Below, one piece after another: positions 7,340 through 14,214 of a stretch of 43,112 nt of DNA. Both the position numbers and the translations under genes were made by a program. The DNA lies in assembly GCA_035574275.1 (NCBI GenBank), contig DATLYY010000079.1:1-43112 (forward strand), read 5' to 3'. The DNA comes from Verrucomicrobiia bacterium (lineage in GTDB: Bacteria > Zixibacteria > MSB-5A5 > DSPP01). The stretch's first letter is position 1, and each line of letters begins with the position of its first letter. The notes beneath the pieces were generated by a model. It ran no database searches and was not told where the DNA came from. It saw only the letters and a list, made by a program, of their open reading frames with translations.

Positions 7340-8289
7340 TGCAAAAACGGAAACTGGGTAATTCCGGGCTGGAAATCACCCCTTTGATGTTCGGCGGCAA
7401 CGTCTTTGGCTGGACGGCGGACGAGCCGACCTCCTTCAAACTGCTGGACGCCTTTGTGGATGCCGGGCTGAACGCCATCGACACGGCGGAGGGGTATTCC
7501 AACTGGCACCCCGGCAACAAGGGAGGGGAGTCCGAGACCATCATCGGCAAATGGCTGAAGAAAACGGGTAAGAGGGAGCGGGTGATTATCGCCACCAAGG
7601 TCGGCTGGTGGAACACGCCGGAGGACAACAAGGGATTGACCAAAGCCCGCATTTTGCAGTCAGCCGAGGATTCGCTGAAGCGTTTGCAAACCGATTACAT
7701 CGACTTGTACCAGACCCACAAGGACGAACCCACCACCCCCATCGAGGAGCGGCTGGAGGCCTATCTAAAGCTTTTGTCCGAGGGAAAAATCCGCGCCATC
7801 GGCGCCTCCAATTACACCGCCGAGCGGCTTTCGCAAGCGTTGCGAATCAGCGGCGAGAAACATCTCCCCCGCTACGAGTCCCTCCAGCCCCTGTACAATC
7901 TTTTTTCCCGCGCGGAATTTGAATACGAGTTGCAGCCCCTTTGTTTGAAGGAAAACATCGGCGTGATTACCTACTCGTCGCTCGCGAGCGGCTTTCTTTC
8001 CGGCAAGTATCGTTCTGAGGCCGACCTGTCCAAAAGCTTGCGCGGTTACCGGGTGAAAAAATACCTGAACGACCGCGGTTTCCGCATTTTGGCCGCCGTC
8101 GAAAAGGTGGCGAAGGAGCATAAAACGACCACTGCCGCCGTCGCCTTGGCCTGGCTACAAACCCGTCCCGCCGTCACCGCCCCGATCGCCAGCGCCACTA
8201 ATTTGGCGCAACTGGAGGAGCTGACCTCCTCTACCCGCTTGAAGCTGGACTCTGCCTCACTGAAACTTTTGAACGAAGCCAGCGATTAA
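7339..8289 (+). CDS. Aldo/keto reductase
   Basis: A 316-residue NADPH-dependent oxidoreductase of the AKR superfamily (TIM barrel). It starts with the typical KLGNSGLEITPLMFGGNVFGW. The catalytic tetrad can be picked out: Asp and Tyr in DTAEGYS (about residues 50-56), Lys in IIATKVGW, His in LYQTHKD. The C-terminal cofactor-binding part (AIGASNY, YSSLASGFLSGKY, TAPIASATNLAQLEE) is intact. The substrate cannot be predicted. Its ATG overlaps the YdeI gene stop, so it is the last gene of the small operon. It ends 10 bp before the convergent bL12-domain gene. Confidence 0.92.
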   Translation: MQKRKLGNSGLEITPLMFGGNVFGWTADEPTSFKLLDAFVDAGLNAIDTAEGYSNWHPGNKGGESETIIGKWLKKTGKRERVIIATKVGWWNTPEDNKGLTKARILQSAEDSLKRLQTDYIDLYQTHKDEPTTPIEERLEAYLKLLSEGKIRAIGASNYTAERLSQALRISGEKHLPRYESLQPLYNLFSRAEFEYELQPLCLKENIGVITYSSLASGFLSGKYRSEADLSKSLRGYRVKKYLNDRGFRILAAVEKVAKEHKTTTAAVALAWLQTRPAVTAPIASATNLAQLEELTSSTRLKLDSASLKLLNEASD

Positions 8290-8299
8290 CGGAATTTGT

Positions 8300-8911
8300 T
8301 TAGCTTGATTTAAGGCGGCTTTTTTCGTCGATCAGTTTTTTGGCTTGGGTCAAATTGAGGCCGAACCGTTCCCGCGCCAGCTTGATGGCGTCAATCTTCT
8401 GCCCGGCCGCCACCAGCTCATCCACGCTGCTTTCAACCGTCACCGGGGAGCCCTTACCGAGCAGGGCGCAAATCCCCTCGGCAATTTGGGTCTCTTTCCG
8501 CAGATTGGACGTCCAGACGTTGGAAAGAGGGAGATCTCCCGCGGCGGTGGCCAGAACCACGCGGTAGCACTGCTGATTTTTCCCTTTCCTCCGCTCCGGG
8601 TCCGAAAGCGAGGCCAGGCGGACTTCCGTTATTTCGTCAAACCCCATCTCCCCCGTCCGGGTGCGGAAGAGGTTTTTCCGCCGCCAGAAAAGCCGTCGCT
8701 TCATCCCATCGAATTCGAAGCGGACGCTGTCCAAAATGGCCGCTATGCCCAAGGGGAGAAGAGCCACAAGGAGGCCAAAAAATATCCTCGTGAAACTTTT
8801 AGGGCCTTCCAAGACTATCCCTGCATTAACGGCGGCGACAAAGAAGATTAAAAGTAGGCGCACCGCGCCTGAACTCCGCACCAACAGGGAGCCGCCGGGC
8901 CGTTTTTGCAT
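8300..8911 (-). CDS. Membrane protein with C-terminal bL12-like (L7/L12 CTD) domain
   Basis: The 203-residue protein has two adjacent membrane segments near the N-terminus (LLLIFFVAAVNAGIVL and IFFGLLVALLPLGIAAIL) followed by a PH-like or beta-rich part (FEFDGMKRRLFWRRKNLFRTRTGEMGFDEITEVRL). Its last about 25 residues (KIDAIKLARERFGLNLTQAKKLID) match the helical signature of the ribosomal bL12 C-terminal domain, which on the ribosome recruits GTPases. Outside the ribosome this domain occurs in various uncharacterised proteins. The ATG at 8911 is preceded by AAGGAAAGG, which fits better than longer upstream starts. Function unknown; a role in docking a partner protein at the membrane is a guess. 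Confidence 0.65.
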   Translation of the reverse strand: MQKRPGGSLLVRSSGAVRLLLIFFVAAVNAGIVLEGPKSFTRIFFGLLVALLPLGIAAILDSVRFEFDGMKRRLFWRRKNLFRTRTGEMGFDEITEVRLASLSDPERRKGKNQQCYRVVLATAAGDLPLSNVWTSNLRKETQIAEGICALLGKGSPVTVESSVDELVAAGQKIDAIKLARERFGLNLTQAKKLIDEKSRLKSS

Positions 8912-8943
8912 CTTCACCTTTCCTTTTTCGACCAATTCTCCCG

Positions 8944-8978
8944 GGGGCTTGAGGGCCGGCCCCTTCCCCTCAAGCCCC
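8944..8978. other. Perfect 12-bp inverted repeat in divergent promoter region
   Basis: GGGGCTTGAGGG (8944-8955) and CCCTCAAGCCCC (8967-8978) are exact reverse complements around an 11-nt GC-rich loop. The repeat lies between two divergently transcribed genes. No T-run follows on either strand that would make it a good terminator. It could be an operator or an RNA structure in the leader of the gene on the left. Confidence 0.5.
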
Positions 8979-9045
8979 GGCCCCAAAAAGCCGATTATTC
9001 CCATAAAGAAGGGAATTTGGGCGAGTTGCCCTTAAGGAGGTTAAG

Positions 9046-9360
9046 ATGAAAAAGATTCTGGTTTTGCTTTTGGCCCTGACGGCGGTTTTTGTCCTTACCG
9101 GCTCGAACGTCTCCGAGGCCAAGGCCAAAAAGGTGACCACGATGAAGTATTCCGGCGTGGTGCTTTGGGTCAATCCCATCCTGAACGTGATTGCCCTGAA
9201 GGGGAGCGAGGACGGGGATGTGCGCTTTAAAATCCACACCACCACCACGCTCAAGCGCAAGGGGAAGGTCGTTCACCTGTCGAAATTCCAGAAGGGGGAC
9301 AAAGTGACCATCACCTACCGCGTGCAGAAAAACACCAAAATCGCCGCCGCGGTTTATTAA
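9046..9360 (+). CDS. Small secreted protein of unknown function
   Basis: The 104-residue protein has a signal peptide (MKKILVLLLALTAVFVLTG, with probable cleavage after SEA or AKA near residues 24-26). A compact basic, beta-rich domain follows (YSGVVLWVNPILNVIALKG, VRFKIHTTTTLKRKGK, FQKGDKVTITYRV). The pattern, a short barrel of alternating strands with a KGDKVTVTY-type turn, resembles small OB-like periplasmic domains (DUF5666-like), but no firm family is recognised. The ATG has a strong Shine-Dalgarno (AAGGAGG, 7 nt upstream) and is followed after 30 bp by an intrinsic terminator, so it is a single-gene transcript. A short GGGC/GCCC hairpin sits directly before the ribosome site. Confidence 0.7.
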   Translation: MKKILVLLLALTAVFVLTGSNVSEAKAKKVTTMKYSGVVLWVNPILNVIALKGSEDGDVRFKIHTTTTLKRKGKVVHLSKFQKGDKVTITYRVQKNTKIAAAVY

Positions 9361-9390
9361 GTTTCCCCGGTTGCAGAATGGAAAATTAAA

Positions 9391-9419
9391 AGGGCAGGCC
9401 ACGGCCTGCCCTTGTTTTT
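9391..9419 (+). terminator. Intrinsic terminator
   Basis: AGGGCAGGCC and GGCCTGCCCT form a near-perfect stem with a tight loop, followed by TGTTTTT. It ends the secreted-protein transcript and lies between convergent genes (next gene ends at 9445). Confidence 0.85.
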
Positions 9420-9444
9420 CTCTGATTTTTTAGCGGTTAAACGA

Positions 9445-10011
9445 CTACATTCCCGAAGGCCACAGCCACCCAAACGTCCCGCCGGTCAAAAGCCCGTAAA
9501 TCAGCCCGTCCAAAGTCATTTTGGCAGTGTAGCCCCAGGAGCGTTTGAACCAGATGGAAGCCGGCCAGGTCCCCACGGCGTAGCAGCAAAAAGCGGTGAA
9601 CCCGGCAAAGCGGAAAACTTCGAGGTACTCCGCGCCCGGTTCCAAGGCCCGCCCGGCGACGTAAGCCGCAAAAATTCCAACCACGATGCAGTAGATGAAC
9701 CACTGCACCAAACTGGGCCCCATTTTGAACACTTCGTTTGGATAGACGGTCAAAAACACCACCGGCCCCTGTTTCAGCTTTTCCATAAACGCCGGGTCTT
9801 TCATCTGCTTGGGGTCGTTGCAGCGGGGAATCATATACTCCCCCGGCGGAATGGCCAAAGGCCGCATCGCATCCCGCACCTTGTCTTCGTTTGGAACCGG
9901 GGGAAAGTCGTTCCGGTGCCACAGGGGAAGCATATGCACCATCCAGCTTGCCAGAAACACCAAAACCGTGGAAACAAGAATTGCCGCCCACAACTCCATT
10001 ATGCCAACCAT
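9445..10011 (-). CDS. Conserved integral membrane protein, unknown function
   Basis: A 188-residue protein with an N-terminal membrane helix (ELWAAILVSTVLVFLASWMVH) and three more segments in the C-terminal half (VQWFIYCIVVGIFAAYVAG, FAGFTAFCCYAVGTWPASIWF, LDGLIYGLLTGGTFGWLW). The loop between holds PLWHRNDFPPVPNEDKVRDAM and IPPGEYMIPRC. Similar proteins of the form 'MEFWAAILVS...HMLPLWHRNDF' occur as hypothetical proteins in other phyla, as far as I recall; no function is known. The ATG at 10011 is 9 nt after a -10 and has no Shine-Dalgarno; a second ATG lies four codons later (9999). It is probably transcribed alone. Confidence 0.65.
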   Translation of the reverse strand: MVGIMELWAAILVSTVLVFLASWMVHMLPLWHRNDFPPVPNEDKVRDAMRPLAIPPGEYMIPRCNDPKQMKDPAFMEKLKQGPVVFLTVYPNEVFKMGPSLVQWFIYCIVVGIFAAYVAGRALEPGAEYLEVFRFAGFTAFCCYAVGTWPASIWFKRSWGYTAKMTLDGLIYGLLTGGTFGWLWPSGM

Positions 10012-10020
10012 TAGGCCCAG

Positions 10021-10049
10021 AAGTTAAGCCCCGCCCAACTGCAGGTCAA
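10021..10049 (-). promoter_or_regulatory. Promoter of the membrane-protein gene at 10011
   Basis: On the minus strand, -35 TTGACC, a 17-nt spacer and -10 TAACTT. The -10 ends 9 nt before the ATG at 10011, the same distance as at the helicase gene, so the mRNA is probably leaderless. A 24-bp repeat lies 21 bp upstream of the -35. Confidence 0.6.
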
Positions 10050-10070
10050 GGAATTTTTTAAAAAAGTGAT

Positions 10071-10094
10071 AACTGCTTGCCGGACAACAAAATC
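10071..10094. repeat. 24-bp direct repeat, copy 1
   Basis: This copy matches 10746-10769 at 21 of 24 positions, and all three differences are transitions. The shared core reads GCTTGC-GGA-AACAAAATC. It is upstream of the promoter at 10021-10049. It is either a protein-binding site shared by two promoters or the remains of a duplication flanking the two small genes between them. Confidence 0.6.
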
Positions 10095-10130
10095 GGCCCA
10101 AAAATCCCCTCTTCGGGACCTTTCCATTCC

Positions 10131-10304
10131 CTATTTTCTAAAGATAAAGTAAAGCAGAATGGCCCCGGCCAAAAGCGCCCCCCCGCCCAGTGTATAGATT
10201 CCCCGATTCGTTAAGATGGCTATCAAGCTCGAGGCGTAGAAAATCAAAAAGGCCAGAGAAATTCCCCATTTCCAGAGCTTGTCCGGGACCTTAAATGCGG
10301 CCAT
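10131..10304 (-). CDS. Small membrane protein, 57 residues
   Basis: An ATG at 10304 opens a frame ending with TAG at 10131-10133. The product has a short basic N-terminus (MAAFKVPDKLWKWG) and two hydrophobic helices separated by TNRG, with the second one (TLGGGALLAGAILLYFIF) ending in RK. The composition and the positive flanks are those of a genuine small inner-membrane protein. It lies 28 bp downstream of a 66-residue frame on the same strand and may share its promoter (10659-10686). No Shine-Dalgarno is seen. No family recognised. Confidence 0.45.
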   Translation of the reverse strand: MAAFKVPDKLWKWGISLAFLIFYASSLIAILTNRGIYTLGGGALLAGAILLYFIFRK

Positions 10305-10332
10305 CGATTTTGAAAGCCGGAAGAAACTGAAC

Positions 10333-10533
10333 CTATTCTTTTTCCACCGGCTCCGCGGGTGCCTGCATCGCCCGGATTTTGTATTTTTCCAAAAGGATTT
10401 GCGCCGCCCGCTTTCCCGCTTCGCCGCCGCTGCGCCAGGACATCAACAAATCATCGATTTCCCCGCGGGATTGGGTCTTCCGCGAGGGCCGCCCCCGGCG
10501 GTCGGGCTGGTTGAAATGGGAATTTTCAGACAA
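10333..10533 (-). CDS. Small basic protein, 66 residues, TTG start, unknown
   Basis: The frame could begin at the TTG at 10533, preceded by GGAAGGGG at a good distance. It encodes a hydrophilic protein with a basic GRPSRKTQSRGE stretch (AT-hook-like GRP) and a C-terminal helix (GKRAAQILLEKYKIRAM). Its start overlaps the TGA of a 22-codon leader frame (10526-10594) that carries the best ribosome site, which suggests translational coupling. A longer start at TTG 10602 is possible but lies against the AGGAGG. It has a promoter at 10659-10686. It could be a small DNA-binding protein; there is no recognised family, and the coding status is uncertain. Confidence 0.35.
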   Translation of the reverse strand: MSENSHFNQPDRRGRPSRKTQSRGEIDDLLMSWRSGGEAGKRAAQILLEKYKIRAMQAPAEPVEKE

Positions 10534-10594
10534 GAGAACACCCCTTCCCGTTAGGTGAATTTCCGACTCGGAGGCCGGTCCCTTTGCGGTCCAT
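10526..10594 (-). CDS. Possible 22-residue leader peptide
   Basis: An ATG at 10594 lies 9 nt after a strong AGGAGG (10604-10609 on the complement) and opens a 22-codon frame ending in TGA at 10526-10528. The stop overlaps the proposed TTG start of the 66-residue gene. This is the layout of a leader or coupling peptide. The alternative is a recent frameshift that split one longer gene. The amino-acid sequence shows no run of one residue that would suggest attenuation. Confidence 0.3.
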   Translation of the reverse strand: MDRKGTGLRVGNSPNGKGCSLV

Positions 10595-10658
10595 TTTTGC
10601 AAACCTCCTGTCTTAAACTCGTAAAGCGGTTAACTTAAATCGTTGAGTTACAATAAAT

Positions 10659-10686
10659 AATATAATCCAAAATACCCGGAAGTCAA
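10659..10686 (-). promoter_or_regulatory. Promoter of the two small genes
   Basis: On the minus strand, -35 TTGACT, 16-nt spacer, -10 TATATT (5 of 6). The leader to the ATG at 10594 is about 58 nt and contains AGGAGG. The second copy of the 24-bp repeat lies 59 bp upstream of the -35. The rest of 10595-10841 holds no gene I can support. Confidence 0.55.
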
Positions 10687-10745
10687 GCTTAATCGAGGTT
10701 TATTTTGGGATATTTTCGCCCGAAAACCACCCGATTTGGGTTGGC

Positions 10746-10769
10746 AACCGCTTGCTGGATAACAAAATC
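10746..10769. repeat. 24-bp direct repeat, copy 2
   Basis: This is the partner of 10071-10094, in the same orientation and 675 bp away, with three transition differences. It is upstream of the promoter at 10659-10686 and between the small genes and the end of the frameshifted nuclease gene. Confidence 0.6.
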
Positions 10770-10841
10770 CGTGGAAGACAGCATTCTTCTCCGTTTAAAC
10801 TGGCTGGCTCCTTTCAGCGAGCCATCCGGCCTTTCAGCTTT

Positions 10842-11731
10842 TTATTCCAGCCTCTCCCAAATGTCGTGATCTCTCTTTTCGCCAAATCCGTAAATTTCGC
10901 CAACGCTGTTCAAAAACTGCTCCCAATGATTTGCAGACACGATAAACGTTGTGAGTTTTTCCGTACGAATTCGCTTTCCTTTGATTGAACGCAAGTGCTG
11001 GGGTAGAGGAAAATCATACGTGAGCCAACTTTTCTCTTCGAGAATCGCCTTATCCGTCGGCAGTAATGCTTCTGGAAGTATTACTTCCTGAGGATTATAG
11101 CTAACAGTATATAAATTGGCGGTGGTCACAATTATAGGCAAAAATATTGCCCCCTCAGGAGTGTCGAATCGATGCTTATGCACAATCAAGTCCCTCTGGC
11201 AGAAACCGTTGAGCTCTCTATGTACTTGCAGTAATGGTTTATAGATTTTTTCATCATTGTTTCTGTTAAGCTTGAATTTCTCATTGTACTCAAAACAGTT
11301 AACGCATTTATCATATTTGTCGGGAAAAGAATACCCTAATTTTTGGAACGTAAGGCGATTTTCAATATGAATCAAATCGTCTTTTTTGGCAAATTTCGTT
11401 ATTGAAACAAATGACGATTCGTAAAGCCGAGAATACTCTGTGTGAGTATTTTTTAAAAAGACCCAGTGTTTGATTTCCGAACTGGCCTTTTTCGCCTCAA
11501 TTATTAAAAAAATATTGTTTTTCATGAGAGGTGGAATGGGCACATTAAGGCGGGGTATCCGAACTGCTACAATGTCAATAGTTCCATCATGCTCGGGTAT
11601 TGAATAGGGGACCTCTATTTCATAAACATAGGATTTATCCCCCCCATGATATGTGCTGCCCAATCCTGAAATGGATATCCAGTCGAATTCAGTAACTCTA
11701 CTATGTTTTCTTTTTTTTCAACTTCAGCCAT
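10842..11731 (-). pseudogene. PD-(D/E)XK nuclease-like gene with a frameshift in a G7 run
   Basis: The main frame (from 11663 down to 10842, about 273 residues) contains a nuclease-like core: GTIDIVAVRIPR followed by NNIFLIIEAKKAS, i.e. the D...E-x-K arrangement of PD-(D/E)XK enzymes. It has no good start. A frame from ATG 11731 (MAEVEKKENIVELLNSTGYP, then FQDWAAHI) reads into the other frame exactly at a run of seven G (11639-11645). Adding one G joins both into one protein of about 296 residues running through HIMGGDKSYVYEIEVPY. The region is visibly AT-richer than its neighbours, which suggests horizontal transfer. It may be a pseudogene, a phase-variable gene or an assembly error. The role is unknown; a restriction or defence-type nuclease is a guess. 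Confidence 0.65.
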
Positions 11732-11796
11732 ATTTGTGAAATAAAGGGATTTAAGACATTTGGAGCAAATGCAGTTACTAAAACGTCACAACTACT

Positions 11797-12072
11797 CTAC
11801 CCCTCCCTCTTCCTCTTCGCCTTCGCCGGCGAAATATCGATGATGAGGGCGATGACAATGCCCACGATGGGGATGAAGGTCCACTCCCCGCCGTACCAGT
11901 GCTGAACGGCGACATACCAGAGCAGAGTGGTGGGCAAAAAGAAAAACCCCAAAACCGGCCAGAGCACGTTGTCAAAAACTCCCGTGAACCAGTCGGAAAA
12001 AATCCAGAGCAAAATCACCACCACGCGGGGGAAAAAGAAAGCGAGCAACGCCAAAAAACATCCGCAGCCCAT
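11797..12072 (-). CDS. Small conserved membrane protein, 91 residues
   Basis: Three hydrophobic segments fill most of the protein: GCFLALLAFFFPRVVVILL, FDNVLWPVLGFFFLPTTLLWYVAV, and WTFIPIVGIVIALIIDI. It ends in a basic tail (SPAKAKRKREG). The layout 'F-PR-V-LLLW-FS-WF...LWP-LGF-FLP-T-L-Y' is common among hypothetical membrane proteins of about 90 residues in many bacteria. The ATG has a strong Shine-Dalgarno (AAGGAGATAAA) and lies 21 nt after the stop of the SDR gene, so it is the third gene of the flavoprotein-SDR operon. Role unknown. Confidence 0.7.
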   Translation of the reverse strand: MGCGCFLALLAFFFPRVVVILLWIFSDWFTGVFDNVLWPVLGFFFLPTTLLWYVAVQHWYGGEWTFIPIVGIVIALIIDISPAKAKRKREG

Positions 12073-12093
12073 TTTATCTCCTTGCGCCCCGCC

Positions 12094-12846
12094 TCAATAC
12101 GAAACCCCGGGCGCCATTCCAAGATACGTATCCTCCGTCAATTGGTTCAGCATAAAATCCGCCGTATCCGAGCGGGAAACGCGCACCGTCCAGAGGTAAT
12201 TGCCGACGTTTGCGCCGTGGCGATAACGTCCCCGCTTTTCCCCATTGGTCAACCGCCCCGGCCGCACAATCACCCACTCCAGCCGGCTTTCCGCAATCAG
12301 CCGCTCCTGTCTTGTTTTGTCCCAAAAATAAAACGGAACCACCAGCGGAATGACGAGGAAGGTGTAATAAATCCCCAAAAATCCGGCGCTGTCCCCGATG
12401 CCGAGGGAGGTCTGGCAGACAAACCGCCGAACCCCCTCTGCCTCCATCGCACGGATGATATTTTTCGTCCCTTCGGAAAGAATGCGGGAAGGGCCGAAGT
12501 ATCGCTTGTGCCCGAGGGCGGAAACCACCGCCTCTTGCCCGTGGACGGCGGATTCGACGGCGGCGTAGGCCAAAACATCCCCCTGCTGGATTTTCAAATT
12601 CGGGTGTTCAATACCAAGCTTGACGGGATTCCGGACGAGAGCCGTGACTTCATATCCCCGTTCGAGCGCTTGCGCGACGAGCTTCCGTCCCGTCCCGCCG
12701 GTGGCTCCGATGATTAAAATTTTCTTGGGGGCCGAACGCTTCTCCCCCGTTTTTCTTGTGGACGAACTCTGCGACCGAAATCCCTTGAGCGCCAGCCCAA
12801 TCGACAGCGCGAGGGAATAAAGAAACCAAATAAAAAGAATTCTCAT
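12094..12846 (-). CDS. Membrane-anchored NAD(P)-binding (atypical SDR) protein
   Basis: The 250-residue protein has an N-terminal membrane segment (LFIWFLYSLALSIGLAL), then an NAD(P)-binding Rossmann domain with the glycine motif IIGATGGTGRKLV at about residues 44-56, TALVRNPVKL, QGDVLAYAAVESAV, and VVSALGHK. A later IVRPGRLTNGE segment is typical of atypical SDRs of the NAD(P)H-binding (NmrA/SDR_a5) type. These proteins bind a nucleotide but often lack the YxxxK catalytic pair, as here, so a redox-sensing or isomerase-like role is possible. A GAAGGAGAT ribosome site sets the start, 36 nt after the stop of the flavoprotein gene. Membrane anchoring is unusual for the family. Confidence 0.82.
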   Translation of the reverse strand: MRILFIWFLYSLALSIGLALKGFRSQSSSTRKTGEKRSAPKKILIIGATGGTGRKLVAQALERGYEVTALVRNPVKLGIEHPNLKIQQGDVLAYAAVESAVHGQEAVVSALGHKRYFGPSRILSEGTKNIIRAMEAEGVRRFVCQTSLGIGDSAGFLGIYYTFLVIPLVVPFYFWDKTRQERLIAESRLEWVIVRPGRLTNGEKRGRYRHGANVGNYLWTVRVSRSDTADFMLNQLTEDTYLGMAPGVSY

Positions 12847-12882
12847 ATCTCCTTCAAGAAGGTAGCGTATATCTCTTGAAAA

Positions 12883-14115
12883 TCAAACCTGCCCCGCCAT
12901 ATTCGCCCCCGCCAGCCATCCGGCGGTCCAGGCGGATTGAAAGTTGAACCCTCCGGTGATTCCGTCGATATCCAGAATCTCCCCGGCAAGATATAGCCCG
13001 GGGCAAACCCGGCTCTGCATCGTTTTGAAATCCACCTCCTTCAGGGAAACCCCGCCGGCGGTCACAAATTCTTCCTTGAAAATTCCCTTTCCGGAAACGA
13101 CAAAGCGCGCCGTGGTTAGCTCGGCCAAAAGCGCGTTCATCTGCTTTTTGGAAACGTTCGTCCAGGTGGTCTCCTCCGGAATTCCGGCCGAGTGGACGAG
13201 CCGCCCCCAGTATCTTGCCGGTATTGAAAAAAGTTTTTCGGAGCCGACCCGCTTTTTTCCGTTTTGCAGTTTGAAATCCGCCAGCCTCTTTGAAATTTCC
13301 TCGGTGTTTAAATCCGGCAGAAAATTGACCACAAGCGTCGCCTGATAATTGCACGCCTGCAAAACCCGCGCCCCCCAGGCCGAAAGTTTCAAAACCGCCG
13401 GCCCGGAAAGTCCCCAATGGGTGATAAGCAAAGGCCCCATCTGCTCCAAACTTTCTCCTTGACCGTCCGATAAAGTGAGATGAACCCTTTCAAAGCTGAT
13501 TCCGGCAAGTCCCGCGATGCGCTCATCCTTGATGTTGAAGGTGAAAAGCGACGGCACGCAGGGGATGATGGTATGCCCCAGCGTCGCGGCAAAGCGATGC
13601 CCCGCCGGGCTTCCCCCCGTGGCCAGAAGGACCCGGTCGAATTTTTCCTTCGAACCATTTCCCATCCCAATTTCAAACTCCGGCCTGTCCGCTCCGATTG
13701 CAACAATGCTTTTCACTTTACTGTTGAGCCGTAGTTGAACCCCCCGTTTTTTCGCGGCGGAAACAAGGCAATCGACGACTGTTTCGGATTTATCCGTGAT
13801 GGGAAACATCCGCCCGTCCGCCTCCGTTTTCAGCCTCACCCCCTCTTTTTCAAACCATTCTACCGTCTCTTTCGGGCCGAAGCGGGTGAACGGCCCCAAA
13901 AGCTCTTTGGCTCCCCTCGGATATCCCCGGACCAATTCCGTCGGCTCAAAGCAGTGGTGGGTCACGTTGCACCGTCCCCCGCCGGAGATTTTCACTTTCC
14001 GCAGCGGCTTTCCCGCCGCCTCAAAGAGGGTGGCTTTTGCGGAAGGATTATGGGTGACGGCCGAAATCGCCCCAAAAAATCCCGCCGCCCCGCCTCCGAT
14101 GATGGCTAACCGCAT
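12883..14115 (-). CDS. HI0933/BaiN-type flavoprotein (NAD(P)/FAD-dependent oxidoreductase)
   Basis: The 410-residue protein starts with an FAD-binding dinucleotide motif (MRLAIIGGGAAGFFGAI). The family signature GKPLRKVKISGGGRCNVTH follows at about residues 40-56, and ATGGSP in the middle; the C-terminus has the second FAD-contact GLYLAGEILDIDGITGGFNFQSAWTAG. This is the HI0933/YhiN/BaiN family. BaiN of gut clostridia was reported to act in bile-acid dehydroxylation, but most members have unknown substrates. The ATG at 14115 is preceded by GAAGG; longer in-frame starts would overlap the divergent gene and add no family residues. It heads an operon with the SDR and a small membrane protein. 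The internal domain (GLSGPAVL) is intact. Confidence 0.9.
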   Translation of the reverse strand: MRLAIIGGGAAGFFGAISAVTHNPSAKATLFEAAGKPLRKVKISGGGRCNVTHHCFEPTELVRGYPRGAKELLGPFTRFGPKETVEWFEKEGVRLKTEADGRMFPITDKSETVVDCLVSAAKKRGVQLRLNSKVKSIVAIGADRPEFEIGMGNGSKEKFDRVLLATGGSPAGHRFAATLGHTIIPCVPSLFTFNIKDERIAGLAGISFERVHLTLSDGQGESLEQMGPLLITHWGLSGPAVLKLSAWGARVLQACNYQATLVVNFLPDLNTEEISKRLADFKLQNGKKRVGSEKLFSIPARYWGRLVHSAGIPEETTWTNVSKKQMNALLAELTTARFVVSGKGIFKEEFVTAGGVSLKEVDFKTMQSRVCPGLYLAGEILDIDGITGGFNFQSAWTAGWLAGANMAGQV

Positions 14116-14177
14116 TTTTGACGAACCTTCATATCCCCGTAGTATGAACGCTTTCCACCCGATCGACAAGCGGCTTG

Positions 14178-14205
14178 TTGAGTTTTTCTCTTGAACACGC
14201 ATATT
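14178..14205 (+). promoter_or_regulatory. Promoter of the glycosyltransferase gene
   Basis: -35 TTGAGT (14178-14183), 16-nt spacer, -10 CATATT (14200-14205). The -10 ends 9 nt before the ATG at 14215 and no Shine-Dalgarno is present, which again suggests a leaderless mRNA. The hexamers are each about 4 of 6 to consensus, so this is moderate evidence. Confidence 0.4.
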
Positions 14206-14214
14206 GGCCCTTCC

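Noticed and set aside
10770-10841. Terminator for the nuclease gene (GGCTC...GAGCC near 10800-10822)
   Set aside because: The stem is only about 5 bp and no T-run follows on the minus strand.
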